Source: Protopterus annectens
Taxonomy: Eukaryota; Chordata; Ceratodontiformes; Protopteridae
Assembly: GCF_019279795.1 (NCBI RefSeq)
Contig: NC_056747.1
Span: 1,006,516,157 to 1,006,580,156 of the forward strand
Length of the DNA: 64,000 bases
Direction of reading: 5' to 3'
Under the pieces are notes generated by a model, which saw only the letters and a list, made by a program, of their open reading frames with translations, did not search any database and was not told the DNA's origin. Shown here one piece after another: positions 1 to 10,050 of the stretch. The position numbers and the translations under genes are program-made. Position 1 is the stretch's first letter; every line of letters starts with the position of its first letter.

Positions 1-1
1 A

Positions 2-598
2 ATCACTTCTGCAAGAAGGGTATCTGAATTACAGGCCCTTATGGCAGTGGAGCCTTTCATCATCTTTCATGAGGACAGGGTGTCCCTCAGAACCAATCCC
101 TCCTTCATGCCCAAGGTGGTATCCAGTGTGGATCTTAATCAGTCCATTCATTTGCCTACCTTCTTTCCTAACCCACAGAACAAAGGGGAATGGATACTGC
201 ACTCCTTAGATGTGCACAGACAACTTAGATTCTACTTGGACAGGACTAAACCTCAAAGGAAATCTGAACAACTGCTGGTTGCATTTGCTGCAGGGACAGA
301 GGGAAAGGCTATTTCAAAGCAAACCATTTCAAATTGGATAGGCCACTGCATTCATTTCTGCTATAACCACCATGGAAAACCTATCCCACAGGGCATCAGA
401 CCCCATTCAACCAGGGCTGCATCTACCTCTACAGCCTTTCTAAGGGGCGTCCCTACCAGGGACATCCTAGAAGCTGCTACCTGGAGTTCTGTACATACTT
501 TCACCAAGCATTATCATTTGCCAATTTTCTCTAAATCCAGTGCTGGCTTTGCCACTGCAGTCTTGCAGGGCCTTATAGCTTGTCCTAATTCTATTTAA
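2..598 (+). CDS. Tyrosine recombinase, C-terminal part (A1)
   Basis: C-terminal catalytic domain of a DIRS tyrosine recombinase, the enzyme that inserts the circular DNA copy. The frame is open from the window edge to the stop at 596-598. The first catalytic Arg lies in ARRVSEL at the very start. The H-x-x-R pair is in PHSTRAA (about 400-420). The tail TWSSVHTFTKHYH carries the expected nucleophile Tyr (about 480-530). The N-terminal DNA-binding part is outside the window. No stop interrupts this portion, unlike A3 and A4, so it is one of the better preserved YR segments here. Whether the whole gene is intact cannot be judged. Confidence 0.85.
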   Translation: MTSARRVSELQALMAVEPFIIFHEDRVSLRTNPSFMPKVVSSVDLNQSIHLPTFFPNPQNKGEWILHSLDVHRQLRFYLDRTKPQRKSEQLLVAFAAGTEGKAISKQTISNWIGHCIHFCYNHHGKPIPQGIRPHSTRAASTSTAFLRGVPTRDILEAATWSSVHTFTKHYHLPIFSKSSAGFATAVLQGLIACPNSI

Positions 599-631
599 AT
601 TCCTCCTCCCAACCTTAGCTTTGGGAATCTA

Positions 632-730
632 CCCAAATGTAATGACTGCAGCAGTGAAACATGAAGAACATAGTACAGTTGTGTACACTTACCATAAATA
701 TAGATGTTCGAATGTATTCACTGTTGCAGT
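632..730 (+). repeat. Internal complementary region (ICR) of A1
   Basis: Two joined blocks. Bases 632-671 are the reverse complement of the DIRS-A left terminus (as seen at 7920, 40750, 59398 and 62064). Bases 672-730 are the reverse complement of the A1 right terminus at about 1040-1098. The join reads GAACAT|AGTACAG. This arrangement is known from Dictyostelium DIRS-1, where the ICR is thought to template completion of the ends and circle formation. Confidence 0.88.
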
Positions 731-901
731 CCTGGTTACCCTCCCTCCAGCCCCCTTTCTTCTTTTGGCTATACATCTACTCTCCCTCACTATGCTCAAA
801 AAGCTTTCTGGTGTATTTGCTTTTTTGTTGGAGGTATATCCTTGTATTTATAGATTTAATTGCTTCCCATTAGGGGGGCACCTGACATCTGGGGCAAGAA
901 A

Positions 902-1098
902 AAACTGATGTAATGACGTCGGCTGCATGTTTTATAAACCTGACGTCATGGAAGAAGGGACAGCATCCAACGCAGGACCCAAGACTTTGTTAATCAGGCC
1001 GACTGAGGGCTACTGCAAGCAGATAACCCAAATCTAATGACTGCAACAGTGAATACACTTGAGCATCTACATTTATGGTAAGTGTATACAACTGTACT
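902..1098 (+). repeat. Right inverted terminal repeat of A1
   Basis: Reverse complement of the left repeat seen at the start of A2 to A6, plus a terminal extension found only at right ends. It carries a perfect cAMP-response-element-like TGACGTCA at 941-948 and an inward-facing TATA-like TTTATAA at about 930-937. Confidence 0.8.
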
Positions 1099-2422
1099 TT
1101 TTAATTGTTGCAAAGTGTGTTGATATTTTAACATATGGAACTGACAATTGAGTGCTCTGATAGGTAAGGTTGCAGAGGTGTATACTTTCTTACCCCATCT
1201 GTCCAGAGCTCTGGAGTCTTTGTCAGAAGGAAGAGGATTCTTGGCAGAAATAGTCTTAGCTCCTTTGGGTCCCTATGTAATGACCTCAGGGTCTGCAGCA
1301 GGATTCCTGTTCCAGGTATTTGTGAGAATCTAGTACTCTGTAGTACCTGTCAAGTTTAGTTGGAGCTGGAGGCAAGGGCAGCTGGATTCATGGAAAACAT
1401 CATCCACCACTTCCAATATAGGTGGGATGGCCAGGAGTCTGTGCTGGGGCAGGTCCAGAAACTCTCTAAGCCGTTTCTTTGACTGTGGGAACTCTTGAGA
1501 TTCCCATTGAAAATGTTCCCTGTGGGAGTGAAGGGTTTCTCCAAAAGAGAGGTCCTCTGGAGGGGGAGGCAGAAGGGATGGATTCCTCTGCATCTGAATC
1601 CTCATAAACAGTTAAGGAATGTTGTTCCTCTTCAAAAGCAGAATAATCAGATTCCTCAGATTCTTGATGTGTCATAATTTCTGGAGAAGGATGGCTTTTC
1701 CTTTTTGGAGTGGGGGCCTGAGTACCTTGGATAAAGGAGCTAAGATCCTCTGTCATTTTAAGCATTTGAGCTTGGGGTGGGGGAGCAGTAGCAAGATGGT
1801 GGCTAGAAGCAGATTTCCTAGGAGTGGCCTGGCTTCTAGGCCTGAGAGAATCCGTCTGTCTCTGAGAAGTGGTAGTTGGATATGAAGATGTCTGTTTTTG
1901 TCTAGAATCGATGGTGAGAAAGGCCTCGTTGGAAACTGGTGCCTGCACCGTGGCTCCGGACCCAACCAAGGCAGAGACAGCCAAAGGCTCGGAAGACTAA
2001 GTGAATTTCTGTGGCATACCAGACTCCGAAAGGGTCTCAGCAGAGGCCTGTGTAGAAAGCGAGTCGGGCATCAGGGACTGCGAAAGCGCCTCACTGAATT
2101 CCGGAGAACTGACAACTTGCTTAGCTGTAACGTCGGAAGGTTTAGCCTTTTGTGGCCTGTCTCTGCCTTTATCTCTACGTTTTTTTGGAATGTCGACAGA
2201 TTGTTGACTGACGGACCCCATATTGGAATTTGAAGATGGAGCACGAAAATAATTGTCTACAAAAAGAGCTCTACGGCAAATGGTTCTCGCATTAAAGAGG
2301 GCACAGAATCGGGAACGTGGGACATTCTGGTCTGGGCCTAAACAAGTGATGCAGTAAGAATGAAAGTCTCTGTGTGGGATCTGCTTTCCACAGGCGAGAT
2401 AATTGTTAACTTTTTCGGATAT
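1099..2422 (-). pseudogene. DIRS gag-like ORF1, broken (A0)
   Basis: Degenerate gag-like gene matching gag of A2, A4 and A6 block by block. It has the N-terminal Cys/His cluster (CGKQIPH, YCITCLGP, RFCALF), the acidic middle region, the FGETLHSHREHF block, the PPAP-PDRYYRVPDSH block and the RALNCQFHMLKYQ block. The usual start ATG is ATA at 2420-2422 and several frame changes follow. The protein would be a nucleic-acid-binding structural protein. The Cys/His cluster (CxxC ... CxxC ... CxxC) looks zinc-binding, which is inference. Confidence 0.8.
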
Positions 2423-2728
2423 CAGTTAGAGCAAGAAAAGAGGGTCCCCAATGTGGTACTTAGCTTTAGACATTTTCTGCTGAAATTCAACTTCTGGTAG
2501 CGACCGACCGGCACTTGTGCGAACTGCTTCTGCTTTGGGCTCCTTGGCTAGAAAGACTGATGTAATGATGTCAGCTGCCTTGATTTATAACACTAATGTC
2601 CTGAAGTCAGACTACAGGCGATGGCAGCCGGCACACAAAAACATTGACTGGTGTTTGGGCTGACCGAGGGCTACCACAGCAGGGATAACCCACAGGGGAT
2701 GACTGCAACAGTGAAACATGAAGTACAT
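1099..2728 (-). mobile_element. DIRS-A copy A0, 5' part, minus strand
   Basis: Reading leftward from 2728, the strand starts with a DIRS-A left terminus (ATGTACTTCATG), then the left repeat, a leader and gag. It stops abruptly at 1099, the first base after the A1 right end. The break is inside the gag block that reads MLKYQ in other copies. The most economical reading is that A1 inserted into A0 and that the rest of A0 lies left of A1, outside the window. Confidence 0.82.
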
Positions 2729-2939
2729 CAGATAATACATTTCCGTATCCGAGTTTAAAAAACCCTAATTTAGTCATACGAGAAATTTATCCAATCACAT
2801 TACATCTCCAATAAATCAAGAAAACATTCTAATTATATAAATTACTGTGTGTGGGTGTGTTTATATGTAATCTATACACACACATGCACACAAAAACACC
2901 ATGTTATGAGTTAAGATCATACCAGTAAATGCACAATTT

Positions 2940-3330
2940 AGTATTTTATATTTTAAAACGACAGTAGACAATTGATAGAGCACATTTCATTCAACCCTGG
3001 TGGATTATTTGCATTCAAATATAGTTGCCACTACAACTCACGGCATTCCACATGCTCACTAGATAACCTACCCTTTGGATTATGTTCTAGTTTTTCAAGC
3101 AGAAAAAATTAATTGTGACCCTCATTTCATTTAATGTGTTTAAACAATGCATTGGTAATTTTACCCATTCTAATATTGTACGTATGTTCATAGATCTGTT
3201 CATCTTACCTGTATAAAATGCTGAACAAACCTGGCATTGAGTTAAGTATGCTAAACTTTTAGATTTACAATTATACTGACCCCCCACCTGTATGATCCTT
3301 ATCCTCTCCAGCAAAAGCTCATTCTACTAG
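2940..3330 (-). mobile_element. Probable Penelope-like element relic
   Basis: A minus-strand frame at 3087-3314 reads CKSKSLAYLTQCQVCSAFYT followed by GKMNRSMNIR. This matches the consensus of GIY-YIG endonuclease domains in Penelope-like retroelements (C-x-S-x-x-V-x-Y-L-x-x-C-x-x-C-x-x-x-Y-x-G-K-T-x-R-x-x-x-x-R). Downstream on that strand, out of frame, is a stretch resembling the usual element tail (NPPGLNEM at about 2985-3010). The first Tyr of GIY is Phe, and stops follow. No RT part remains. A GIY-YIG domain from another family is possible. Confidence 0.5.
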
Positions 3331-3955
3331 AACAATGGCCTCATCTGGAGTCTTCGACAATGAGAATGATTCTAGAACAGTTTAAGAAGCAGGTACTTGG
3401 CCTTCTGTGCATACTTTCGCCAAATATTAGAGTGGATGCTTTTTCTAGATCCAGGCCTACATTTGCCAGATCCGTCCTCTCTGGACTACTAGACAATTGT
3501 CCAGTCTCCCTCCATCCACTCTTAACACCTTTCAAGCTTTGGGAATCATCCAACAGTTTTGGAATACTGCAACAGTGATCTAAAGAAGGACATAGTACAA
3601 TTGTGTAGCAACTTAAATATAACAGTAGATGTTCTACTGATTACTGTTGCAGAATTCCTTCCCTCCCTACCTTCCCCCTTTTTGTGATTCTTCCTTTCCT
3701 CATGAACCGAGGGGTGTCACGGTCTTTCTACCTGTCCACTTTTAGTTGACCATTTTATTTAGTCTTTCCCACCTCTCCAGTTTTACTGGCTTGGAGATAA
3801 TTTGAGTAATTACACTCATATGTCCGGTTATGTACCCTTACGCCCACAGGCTTAGTTATACGTCAGACGAGTGGCTCTATGGAAGGTTTTAGCTTTGGTA
3901 AGAACCAATGATTTGGAATCCTACAACAGTGAGCAGTAGGACATCTACTGTTCAT
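3320..3955 (+). mobile_element. DIRS-F, 3' end fragment
   Basis: Eroded 3' end of a DIRS element closer to DIRS-B than to DIRS-A. At 3320-3500 it has the end of a YR (KAHSTRTM, then TWPSVHTFAKY with stops). An ICR lies at about 3565-3655, and part of a right repeat at about 3840-3955. The second ICR block predicts a right terminus about 30 bases longer than what remains. The element stops near 3955, where a minus-strand LINE tail begins, so its end was lost or displaced by that LINE. Confidence 0.7.
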
Positions 3956-3956
3956 A

Positions 3957-4290
3957 GCGTAGGATACCTATAAACCCAACAACCACATGCATCCCAAATG
4001 TCTGATAAGTTCTGGTACTTTTGATATGTGTTAGCAGGGGCCTGGGAGATTAAACGTTTACAAGCAGAGGCCTGGGCGACAAACCATTTACAGGCTGTGT
4101 CTATTAGAGACATAGGTGCCAAGCCAGGCACGAATTTCCTGTTCCCCATCCAGTTGTCCAAGTTGCACTTGAATAGGGTTAGGGAGGAATTCTGGTTCAT
4201 GTGGATGGGAGCCTATTCCACAGAAGAGGTAGTCTTTGAGATACATACATGTCTAGTAAGTTATTACCAAAGTGTACTTTCTAGCAAATT
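3957..4290 (-). mobile_element. CR1-like LINE, 3' fragment, minus strand
   Basis: Short 3' end of a CR1-like LINE. The reverse strand encodes the conserved C-terminal block SLTLFKCNLDNWMGNRKF followed by a PG-x-x-P-x-SL motif, matching the ends of the LINEs at 29450-32766 and 40845-43046. The 3' end carries a decayed tail of the ATGAACCT type. Strong 5' truncation is normal for CR1. Confidence 0.7.
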
Positions 4291-4424
4291 TCTGAATATA
4301 TAACAATGGCTTTGTGACTGTAGTCATGGAGTAATATGATCCTTTTTGAACAGATTTTCTATTCATTCCAGTTGCTGTTCTTACTTCATCTGAATCTTAC
4401 ACTTTTCATTTGTTCTCTTAGCAA

Positions 4425-5005
4425 TTTTTCTATTACCAAGAGGATCAAGGGTCTCCAACATATGTCTTATTCTGCCAGACTAAAGAAACTCCAGCTCTAT
4501 TCAGTAGCATACCGCCTGCTCAGAGGTGATCTGTGCCGACGTACAAGGCCATGTCCAATCAGGAACTGATGGACATGCTCCACCTCAAAAAATCCAAATC
4601 CATCAGGACCATGAGAGCTAAAGACTTAAACCTCGGCACAAGTATGAATAGGACATGCTGGAGGGATAGATTCATAACCCAGAGGCTTCCCATGCTCTGG
4701 AACAAGATCCCAGTTCATGTTAGGCAGAGCCCCTCACTGACTCTCTTCAAGAGAAATCTTGATGAGTGGATGGGAGATTGTAAGTTTACCCCAGGGGTCA
4801 CATCTGTGTCTCTGCTAGACAGGGGCACAGTAAACTAATTCTATTATATAAGGGGGGCTTCACTGTGTCACTACTAGACAGAGGCACAGTATTCTAAATC
4901 TATTCTGTGCATTTAGTACCATTTCATGGGGTGGCGAAAGCCACATCACTATGGCTAGGCTTACAAATGCCCCAGGGCAGATAGCCTAGTACTAAACTAT
5001 GAATT
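4425..5005 (+). mobile_element. CR1-like LINE, 3' fragment, plus strand
   Basis: Encodes the last part of the LINE ORF2 (TKRIKGL, LQLYSVAYRLLRGDLC, CWRDRFITQRLPMLWNKIP, LDEWMGDCKFTPG) with one frame change near 4540. The LINE 3' UTR follows, with the shared block GGGGTGGCGAAAGCCACAT and AGATAGCCTAGTA. It is the same family as the LINE at 29450-32766 and opposite in orientation to its left neighbour. Confidence 0.85.
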
Positions 5006-5009
5006 TAAA

Positions 5010-6300
5010 TCCCTTGTTATGTAAACGTGTTAACCATTCCAGGCAGATAATACATGCCTCACTGAATTTGTTTGCAGTGCAGTTTGCTGTCTGTAAGGCA
5101 CTTCCTACCATTTAAGGCAACAGATTCTAACACGTTAGCTGCAGTCTGGGAAAATAAGTGAACTGGTTTATCCCCAGTATGTCCATGTGAAACCTGTATC
5201 ATACAGAATTCAAAGTAAGAGTATGTATAGTTTTCTCTGTCAGGTATTCCAGTATCTATTTGCTTGCTGTAGTTACAATGCAGCATCCTTTCTGTTGAGA
5301 TTTGCTTTCCCATTTATCTCATTCTGCCATCTGTTATGACTCACTGAGGTTCATTTTGTGTATGGTAATTGTAAATTTGCAGGTTTTAGTCTTTTTACTG
5401 ATCAGGTTGAATATTTACATCATGGTACATGTCATGGAATAGATGCTGTTTTAGTAAAACCCTTTTTTTAATGTATATATTGCAGCCCTGCTTTCCATGG
5501 GCATATTTTTAGGTAGAGGATCATGACGATTTGTCTCTCTGTCCTTCAGATGTTCTTTCACACTGACCTTTGAAAATTGCCAGATTTTCTTTATTATAAC
5601 TTCCTTTTTATGTATCAGTTTCTTGTAATAAATCTGTACAGATAAATATCTGTGCAGTACTTGAATATCTTTTCTTAGGGTGCCTTCTATAAAATATACA
5701 AGTTGGAGCTATGATTTATACAATAATTCTTCCAATGTAGGAAGACCACAATTATGGTAAAGGAATCACTATTTATACAGTAGACCATTTTGCCTGGAAT
5801 ATGATGGTCAATTATTCCCTTTCTCCAGTTCTGTAACTAGGGGAAGGCTGCCTTGGCCACAAATTAAAGCAGTACAATTGGCAGCTATAGAATCTGCATT
5901 AATTTATGATGCCGGGACAGCACTGTAGCCTCAAAAATGAGTGCCAATCCTGCAATTGTAGTGAATGTCAATGTATGCTAGCAGCTGTAACAAGGTGCTG
6001 ATCATATTTGTAGCAAGCAACTTTCTAGAGTTATAGCACTGAATTTATTTGGGTGGGGGGGGGCTCCTCAACTTTTAAGTTATGGGGAGTTCACACTGTA
6101 CCAGTTGAGCTAGCCTCATCTTTGCCTTTCCTCACTGTGTATACAGTGAAGAGATGAGATTTTCTTATGCTAATGGAGTACGTGTGTGAGGAGGAGGAGT
6201 CCACATCCCAAGTCAGGCACACCATTTTTAGATATGCTAAAACTTTATCAAGGCTGGAAATATGAGTAGTTTTACTAGACACAAGCTATTAGATGGTGCA
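5010..6300. other. Intergenic, nothing assigned
   Basis: AT-rich sequence with a short G run at about 6050-6063. I see no coding frame with family resemblance, no terminal repeats and no RNA gene. It may be old transposon DNA beyond recognition by eye. Confidence 0.5.
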
Positions 6301-6303
6301 ATT

Positions 6304-6447
6304 ATAGGTTCATAGATTACTACTAGGCTAAGTGCCTTTGTGGGCCATTTTAAGCCTAGACAGTTGTCCCATGTGAGAATCAAACCTTACACCTCAAGTC
6401 TCTCAGGTAAACACCTTCAACATTATACCACTCTCCCACCAGGTGCT
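6304..6447 (-). mobile_element. tRNA-derived SINE with LINE-like tail
   Basis: On the minus strand this reads as a tRNA-like head followed by a LINE-like tail. The A-box-like GAGTGGTATAATG is the complement of 6421-6433, and the B-box-like GGTTTGATTCT is the complement of 6376-6386. The tail (TAGGCTTAAA, then CTTAGCCTAGTA and a final ATGAACCT) resembles the 3' UTR of the CR1-like LINEs here. Sharing a 3' tail with a partner LINE is how many SINEs are mobilised. The boundaries are approximate. Confidence 0.62.
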
Positions 6448-6801
6448 GCTTACTTTCTACTTCAGTATCCATATTCATTAAGCAACAGTGAGTTCATATT
6501 TCAGCCAGTTAACAATTAGCATTTGTATGTTATGAACTGAAGTAAAGAACTAGCACAAGTCTTTTTGATACAGCATAGCAAAAAGTCTGTTTTAATGTAT
6601 CAATCATCTTTTGAATGTGAAAAAAAAAATTGCAGCAAAGAGCTGTCAGAGGTCAGGTTGCGCTATGAATCTTTATCTAATGATGATTTTCTTTTCTTTT
6701 TGCTTTTCCCTCAGTTTGACAGATTTTGTTTTGGTTCTATAATTTTAAACCAGGGTGATTACCAAAAGCATGGACCAGTGTCCAGGGCACTAGGCAACCT
6801 A

Positions 6802-7086
6802 CAGTAAACTCTCAGTTAACTGGAACTCAAGCAACTGGCAAAAAAATATTAAAGAAATACAGTACAATTTTCATGTGTTGCACTTTGTTTTTCCCTTGCA
6901 GAAACATACCTTACATTTTTAAAAAGGAAATTCCTCTCTCCCCAACCTGAGAGCAAGTCAAACCAAATAGTATATGGTACACTATTAGTCAGGCCTACTT
7001 TTAATATTAACTCTCAAGCAACCAGAAACTACAGTTATTCAGCATCTACCAATCCCCATGGGTGCCTATTAACTGAGAGTTTACTG
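6802..7086. mobile_element. MITE with pogo/Tigger-like terminal repeats
   Basis: A 285 bp unit bounded by inverted repeats. The left end CAGTAAACTCTCAGTTAA (6802-6819) and the complement of the right end (7069-7086) are identical over 18 bases. TA lies on both sides (6800-6801 and 7087-7088), the target duplication of Tc1/mariner/pogo elements. The CAGT start and the CTC-xx-TTAA pattern resemble Tigger/pogo ends. There is no transposase, so it is non-autonomous. Confidence 0.8.
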
Positions 7087-7559
7087 TATTTACAACTTTA
7101 GCAGTAGTAATGGTGTAGATTTAAATGTGACTGCATTAACGATGAACAAATCATTGCATTGCTATTATGTGTAGGATTTTTCCCCAAAAGCAAATTGTTT
7201 GTTGACATAGTAGTCTTCCCCTTTCAGTACTAATTTTAGATATGGAAGGAACTCTGCAGCAAGGTTATTCCTTGTTCAGCATGGTGAGTAACTGATATTG
7301 GGTGGTGGTTACTGGTTGGAGAACAGGTCACCAAAGGTGAAGGATGCATGCATCCAAGAGCATCTTAGATGAATTCAACTACCACTAACTTGTCACAGAA
7401 GACAGCAGTGGTAGTTAGCAGTGTCAGAGAGGTTTCAAACAGCTCACAGGATCGAAGGTTGGGTGTAGTATTCTCAGATGTTACATCTACAAGGTTGTAG
7501 CAGTATACAAAGACACTAGGACTGTAAGAGGATGGAGGTAAATATAATAAACCTGTATG

Positions 7560-7893
7560 TGAGGGTCAGCATTCATCTCTGTTCAGAGTTGGGTATCAGT
7601 GTTAGGTGTCTGCATGACTGCATGTTTAAACCAACAGAGTAGTGTTGAATCACACAGATGCTGAAGAGGCCATCGCTTTAGACTCTTGCCTCCAAAGCTC
7701 GAGCTCTTCTCCCACGTTGCCCCTCTACCTTGTCTCCTCAAATCTTGTTTGCCATACTTAGGACAGTCATAGTTTCTGGAGCTTCCCTCAAGATGTGTTT
7801 TTCATAGAGTTTCAACACATTTGCAGCAGTTAGTTTACCCTGTTTTATCTTTTAGATTTTCTTCATATTGATCACTGCTGCAGTAGCCTTAGT
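7560..7893 (-). mobile_element. CR1-c LINE, segment 1 (3' part)
   Basis: Weak but ordered similarity on the minus strand to the 3' coding part of the LINE at 40845-43046. The landmarks are the block around GAAGAGGCCATCGC (7660-7675), CTACCTTGTCTCCTCAAATC (7725-7745) and a CTGGAGC block near 7780. It ends at 7893, where the Tc1 element starts, and resumes at 13947. The call rests on order and continuity with segment 2 as much as on base identity. The left limit is approximate. Confidence 0.55.
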
Positions 7894-7919
7894 TACATGG
7901 GTTATATCAGCTTACAGAG

Positions 7920-8100
7920 ATGTTCTTCATGTTTCACTTTTGCAGTCATTACATTTGGGTAATCCTGCTGGCAGGTTGCCCTCAGTCGGCCTGAATTTCA
8001 AAGTCTTGGGTCCTGCGTCGGCTGTCATCACCACTTCCCTGACGTCAGGTCATCAGGGGTATAAAAGAAGCAGCCAACGCCATTTTCTTTAGTCTTTCTT
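7920..8100 (+). repeat. Left inverted terminal repeat of A2
   Basis: Matches the complement of 12130-12290 over about 160 bases with scattered differences. The first part (ATGTTCTTCATG) is not in the right repeat but is copied, complemented, in the ICR at 11852-11891. Confidence 0.88.
8038..8067 (+). promoter_or_regulatory. CRE-like palindrome plus TATA box (A2 promoter)
   Basis: The 12-base palindrome CCTGACGTCAGG (8038-8049) contains a perfect TGACGTCA, the CREB/ATF consensus. TATAAAAG follows at 8060-8067. The gag start is 174 bases downstream at 8241. The same TATA position is kept in A3 (43092), A4 (51245), A5 (59527) and A6 (62205), which supports a promoter in the left repeat. CREB/ATF binding is inference. 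Confidence 0.68.
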
Positions 8101-8240
8101 GCTGCGCGGTGCCTGAAGCAGAAGCAGTTCACAAGTGCCGGTCGGCCAACTCCTGAGATTTTCGAGTTCGAACTTCAGATCCGAAGTCTTCTATAAAGCT
8201 AAGTACCCCATGGGGAAACATTTTTCTTGCTCCAGAACCG

Positions 8241-10050
8241 ATGTCAGAAAAAGTTAATAATTGTATTTCTTGTGGGAAGCAAATACCTCATAAGGACTTT
8301 CATTCTTACTGTATTCCTTGCCTAGGCCCTGATCATAATTTTCTGTGTTGTCGGTTTTGTGCTAGATTTAACCAATGCACTATTAAGCGTTGGTATGATT
8401 TTGCTTTAAACTACTTTGGATGCAGATTTAATTATCCAGAAATGTCGGAAAGCCATCCAACTACCGGAGTTAACAAAAAACGCAAAGAAAAAGAAAGACA
8501 GCCGAGGCCCAAAACCGATGACGAAGCTTCCCCTAAGCCAGTCTCCGGTTCGCTGGTTCTCAGTGAGGTGCTTTCGCAGTCCCTGACGACCACTACTTTA
8601 GAGTCGCAGGCCGCTTACAGACTCCCACGTGGAGTCAGCCATGCCGCTGGAAACTCAAGGTATTGGAGCCTCGGACGTTGATCCTTCAGATGGGTCCGGA
8701 GCCGCTGAGCAGGCACCGGCTTCTGAGGGTGTATTCAGACCCAAACATCTATACATTAAACTGACTTCAAAGGCAAAGACTAAAGCATCTTCAAAGACAA
8801 AGAAGCAACCTCAAGAGCCACGCGGCCATGCCTCCACGCCCAAAAAGCAGATGCTCCAAATGGCCGAAGACTTGATTACCTTGATCAGGGGTTCCCATCC
8901 CCCTCCTGATAAGAGGCCTAGGCAAGAGACTGACTATGAATCTTCAGATCAGGTTTCCATTTCTTTTGATTCCTCTTCTGATCAGGAATATTCTTTTCCC
9001 CCCTATGAGGATTCTGATGTTGAAGAAATCCATACCTTCAGCTTCTCCTCCTGAGGACTGTTCTTTTGGGGAAACCTTACATACCATGAGGGAGCATTTT
9101 CACTGAGAGAGCCAAGATTTTTCAGTGTCTAAAAAGAGGCTTAGGGATTTCCTGTTACTACCTCAGTACAAGCCACTAGCCACTAGCCATCCCTCCTGTG
9201 TTAGACGTTGTAGATAATGTGTTTTCGGAGTCTAGCCTTACCTCCTGACTCCTTACCTCCAGCTCCTGTTAAGCCTGACATATATTGCAGGGTTCCTGAC
9301 TCACATAAATTCCTTTTTAAAAACCTTGCTGCAGACCCAGAAACTATTTCTCAGGGTCCCAAGGGAGTTGAGGCTTCCACTGCAAAAAAACCTACCCCTT
9401 CTGACAGGGATTCTAGGGCACTGGATAGATGGGGAAAAAAGGTTTACACATCTGCTACCTTGGCTATAAGGGCCTTAAACTGTCAATTTCATATGCTCAA
9501 ATATCAGCAACATGTCATGGCATTGCTTAAACAGAAAATGTTGTTAAACTCTGAATGTGCAGAAAACAAGGAAATGCAGGATATTTTGCATGCAGCTGAA
9601 CAAGTTGGAAAGGATACTTTGCAATGTGGTTTTGATTCTTTAGAGGCCTCCTGCAGGGCCGCAGTTACAGGTTCTGTAATTAGAAGGCATGCTTGGTTAA
9701 AGGAACAAAATCTGCCTGATCATGTTAAAGTTAAATTATTAGATGCACCTTTACAGCATGATTCTTTGTTTGGTGTTAAGGCAGAAGAGGTGTTAAAGAA
9801 AATGGAGGACAAGGCTAAATCTAAGCAAACGGTCAAAGATTTCTTACAAGTACAGCCACCTAGGTTTAGTAGACACTGGCCAACAAAGAAATGGTCCTTT
9901 CCTGTGTCAGACAGACCTCAAAGGGGCAGACCCAGACACCCAAGAGGCAGATCCCAGGCACAAGGTTCATACAGGTCAAAGCAATGGGGTGCTTCTACCT
10001 CCAAAAGTGGAGAAGACCAATCGCAACCTTACAGGAAACAGTCCCAATGA
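8241..10050 (+). pseudogene. DIRS gag-like ORF1, broken (A2)
   Basis: Starts MSEKVNNC with a Cys/His cluster (CISC, YCIPCLGPDH, CRFC) in the first 50 residues. A basic, Lys/Glu-rich part and a Ser/Pro-rich acidic region follow. The conserved core is the SFGETLHTMREHFH block, PPAPVKPDIYCRVPDSH, DRWGKKVYTSATLAIRAL, LQCGFDSLEASCRAAV and HAWLKEQNLPDHVK. It ends with an Arg/Gly/Gln-rich tail (RPQRGRPRHPRGR) typical of an RNA-binding end. Frame changes fall near 8620 and 9040, and a TGG to TGA stop near 9105. The block 9217-10050 is open. About 600 residues when joined. Confidence 0.85.

Larger units (their letters stand above)
1..1098 (+). mobile_element. DIRS-A copy A1, 3' part
   Basis: Right-hand part of a DIRS-type tyrosine-recombinase retrotransposon whose left part lies before the window. 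It holds the C-terminal YR, the internal complementary region at 632-730 and the right inverted repeat at 902-1098. The right end is placed after the ACTGTACT at 1091-1098 because the reverse complement of the ICR shows that this is where the two element ends meet. The next base begins a minus-strand gag fragment (A0), so A1 probably landed in another DIRS-A copy. Confidence 0.88.

Noticed and set aside
1330-2230. Plus-strand open frames with basic or Ser-rich translations
   Set aside because: They mirror the minus-strand A0 gag pseudogene, whose blocks match other gag copies.
6304-6447. A functional minus-strand tRNA gene
   Set aside because: The boxes are diverged and a LINE-like tail follows, so a SINE fits better.
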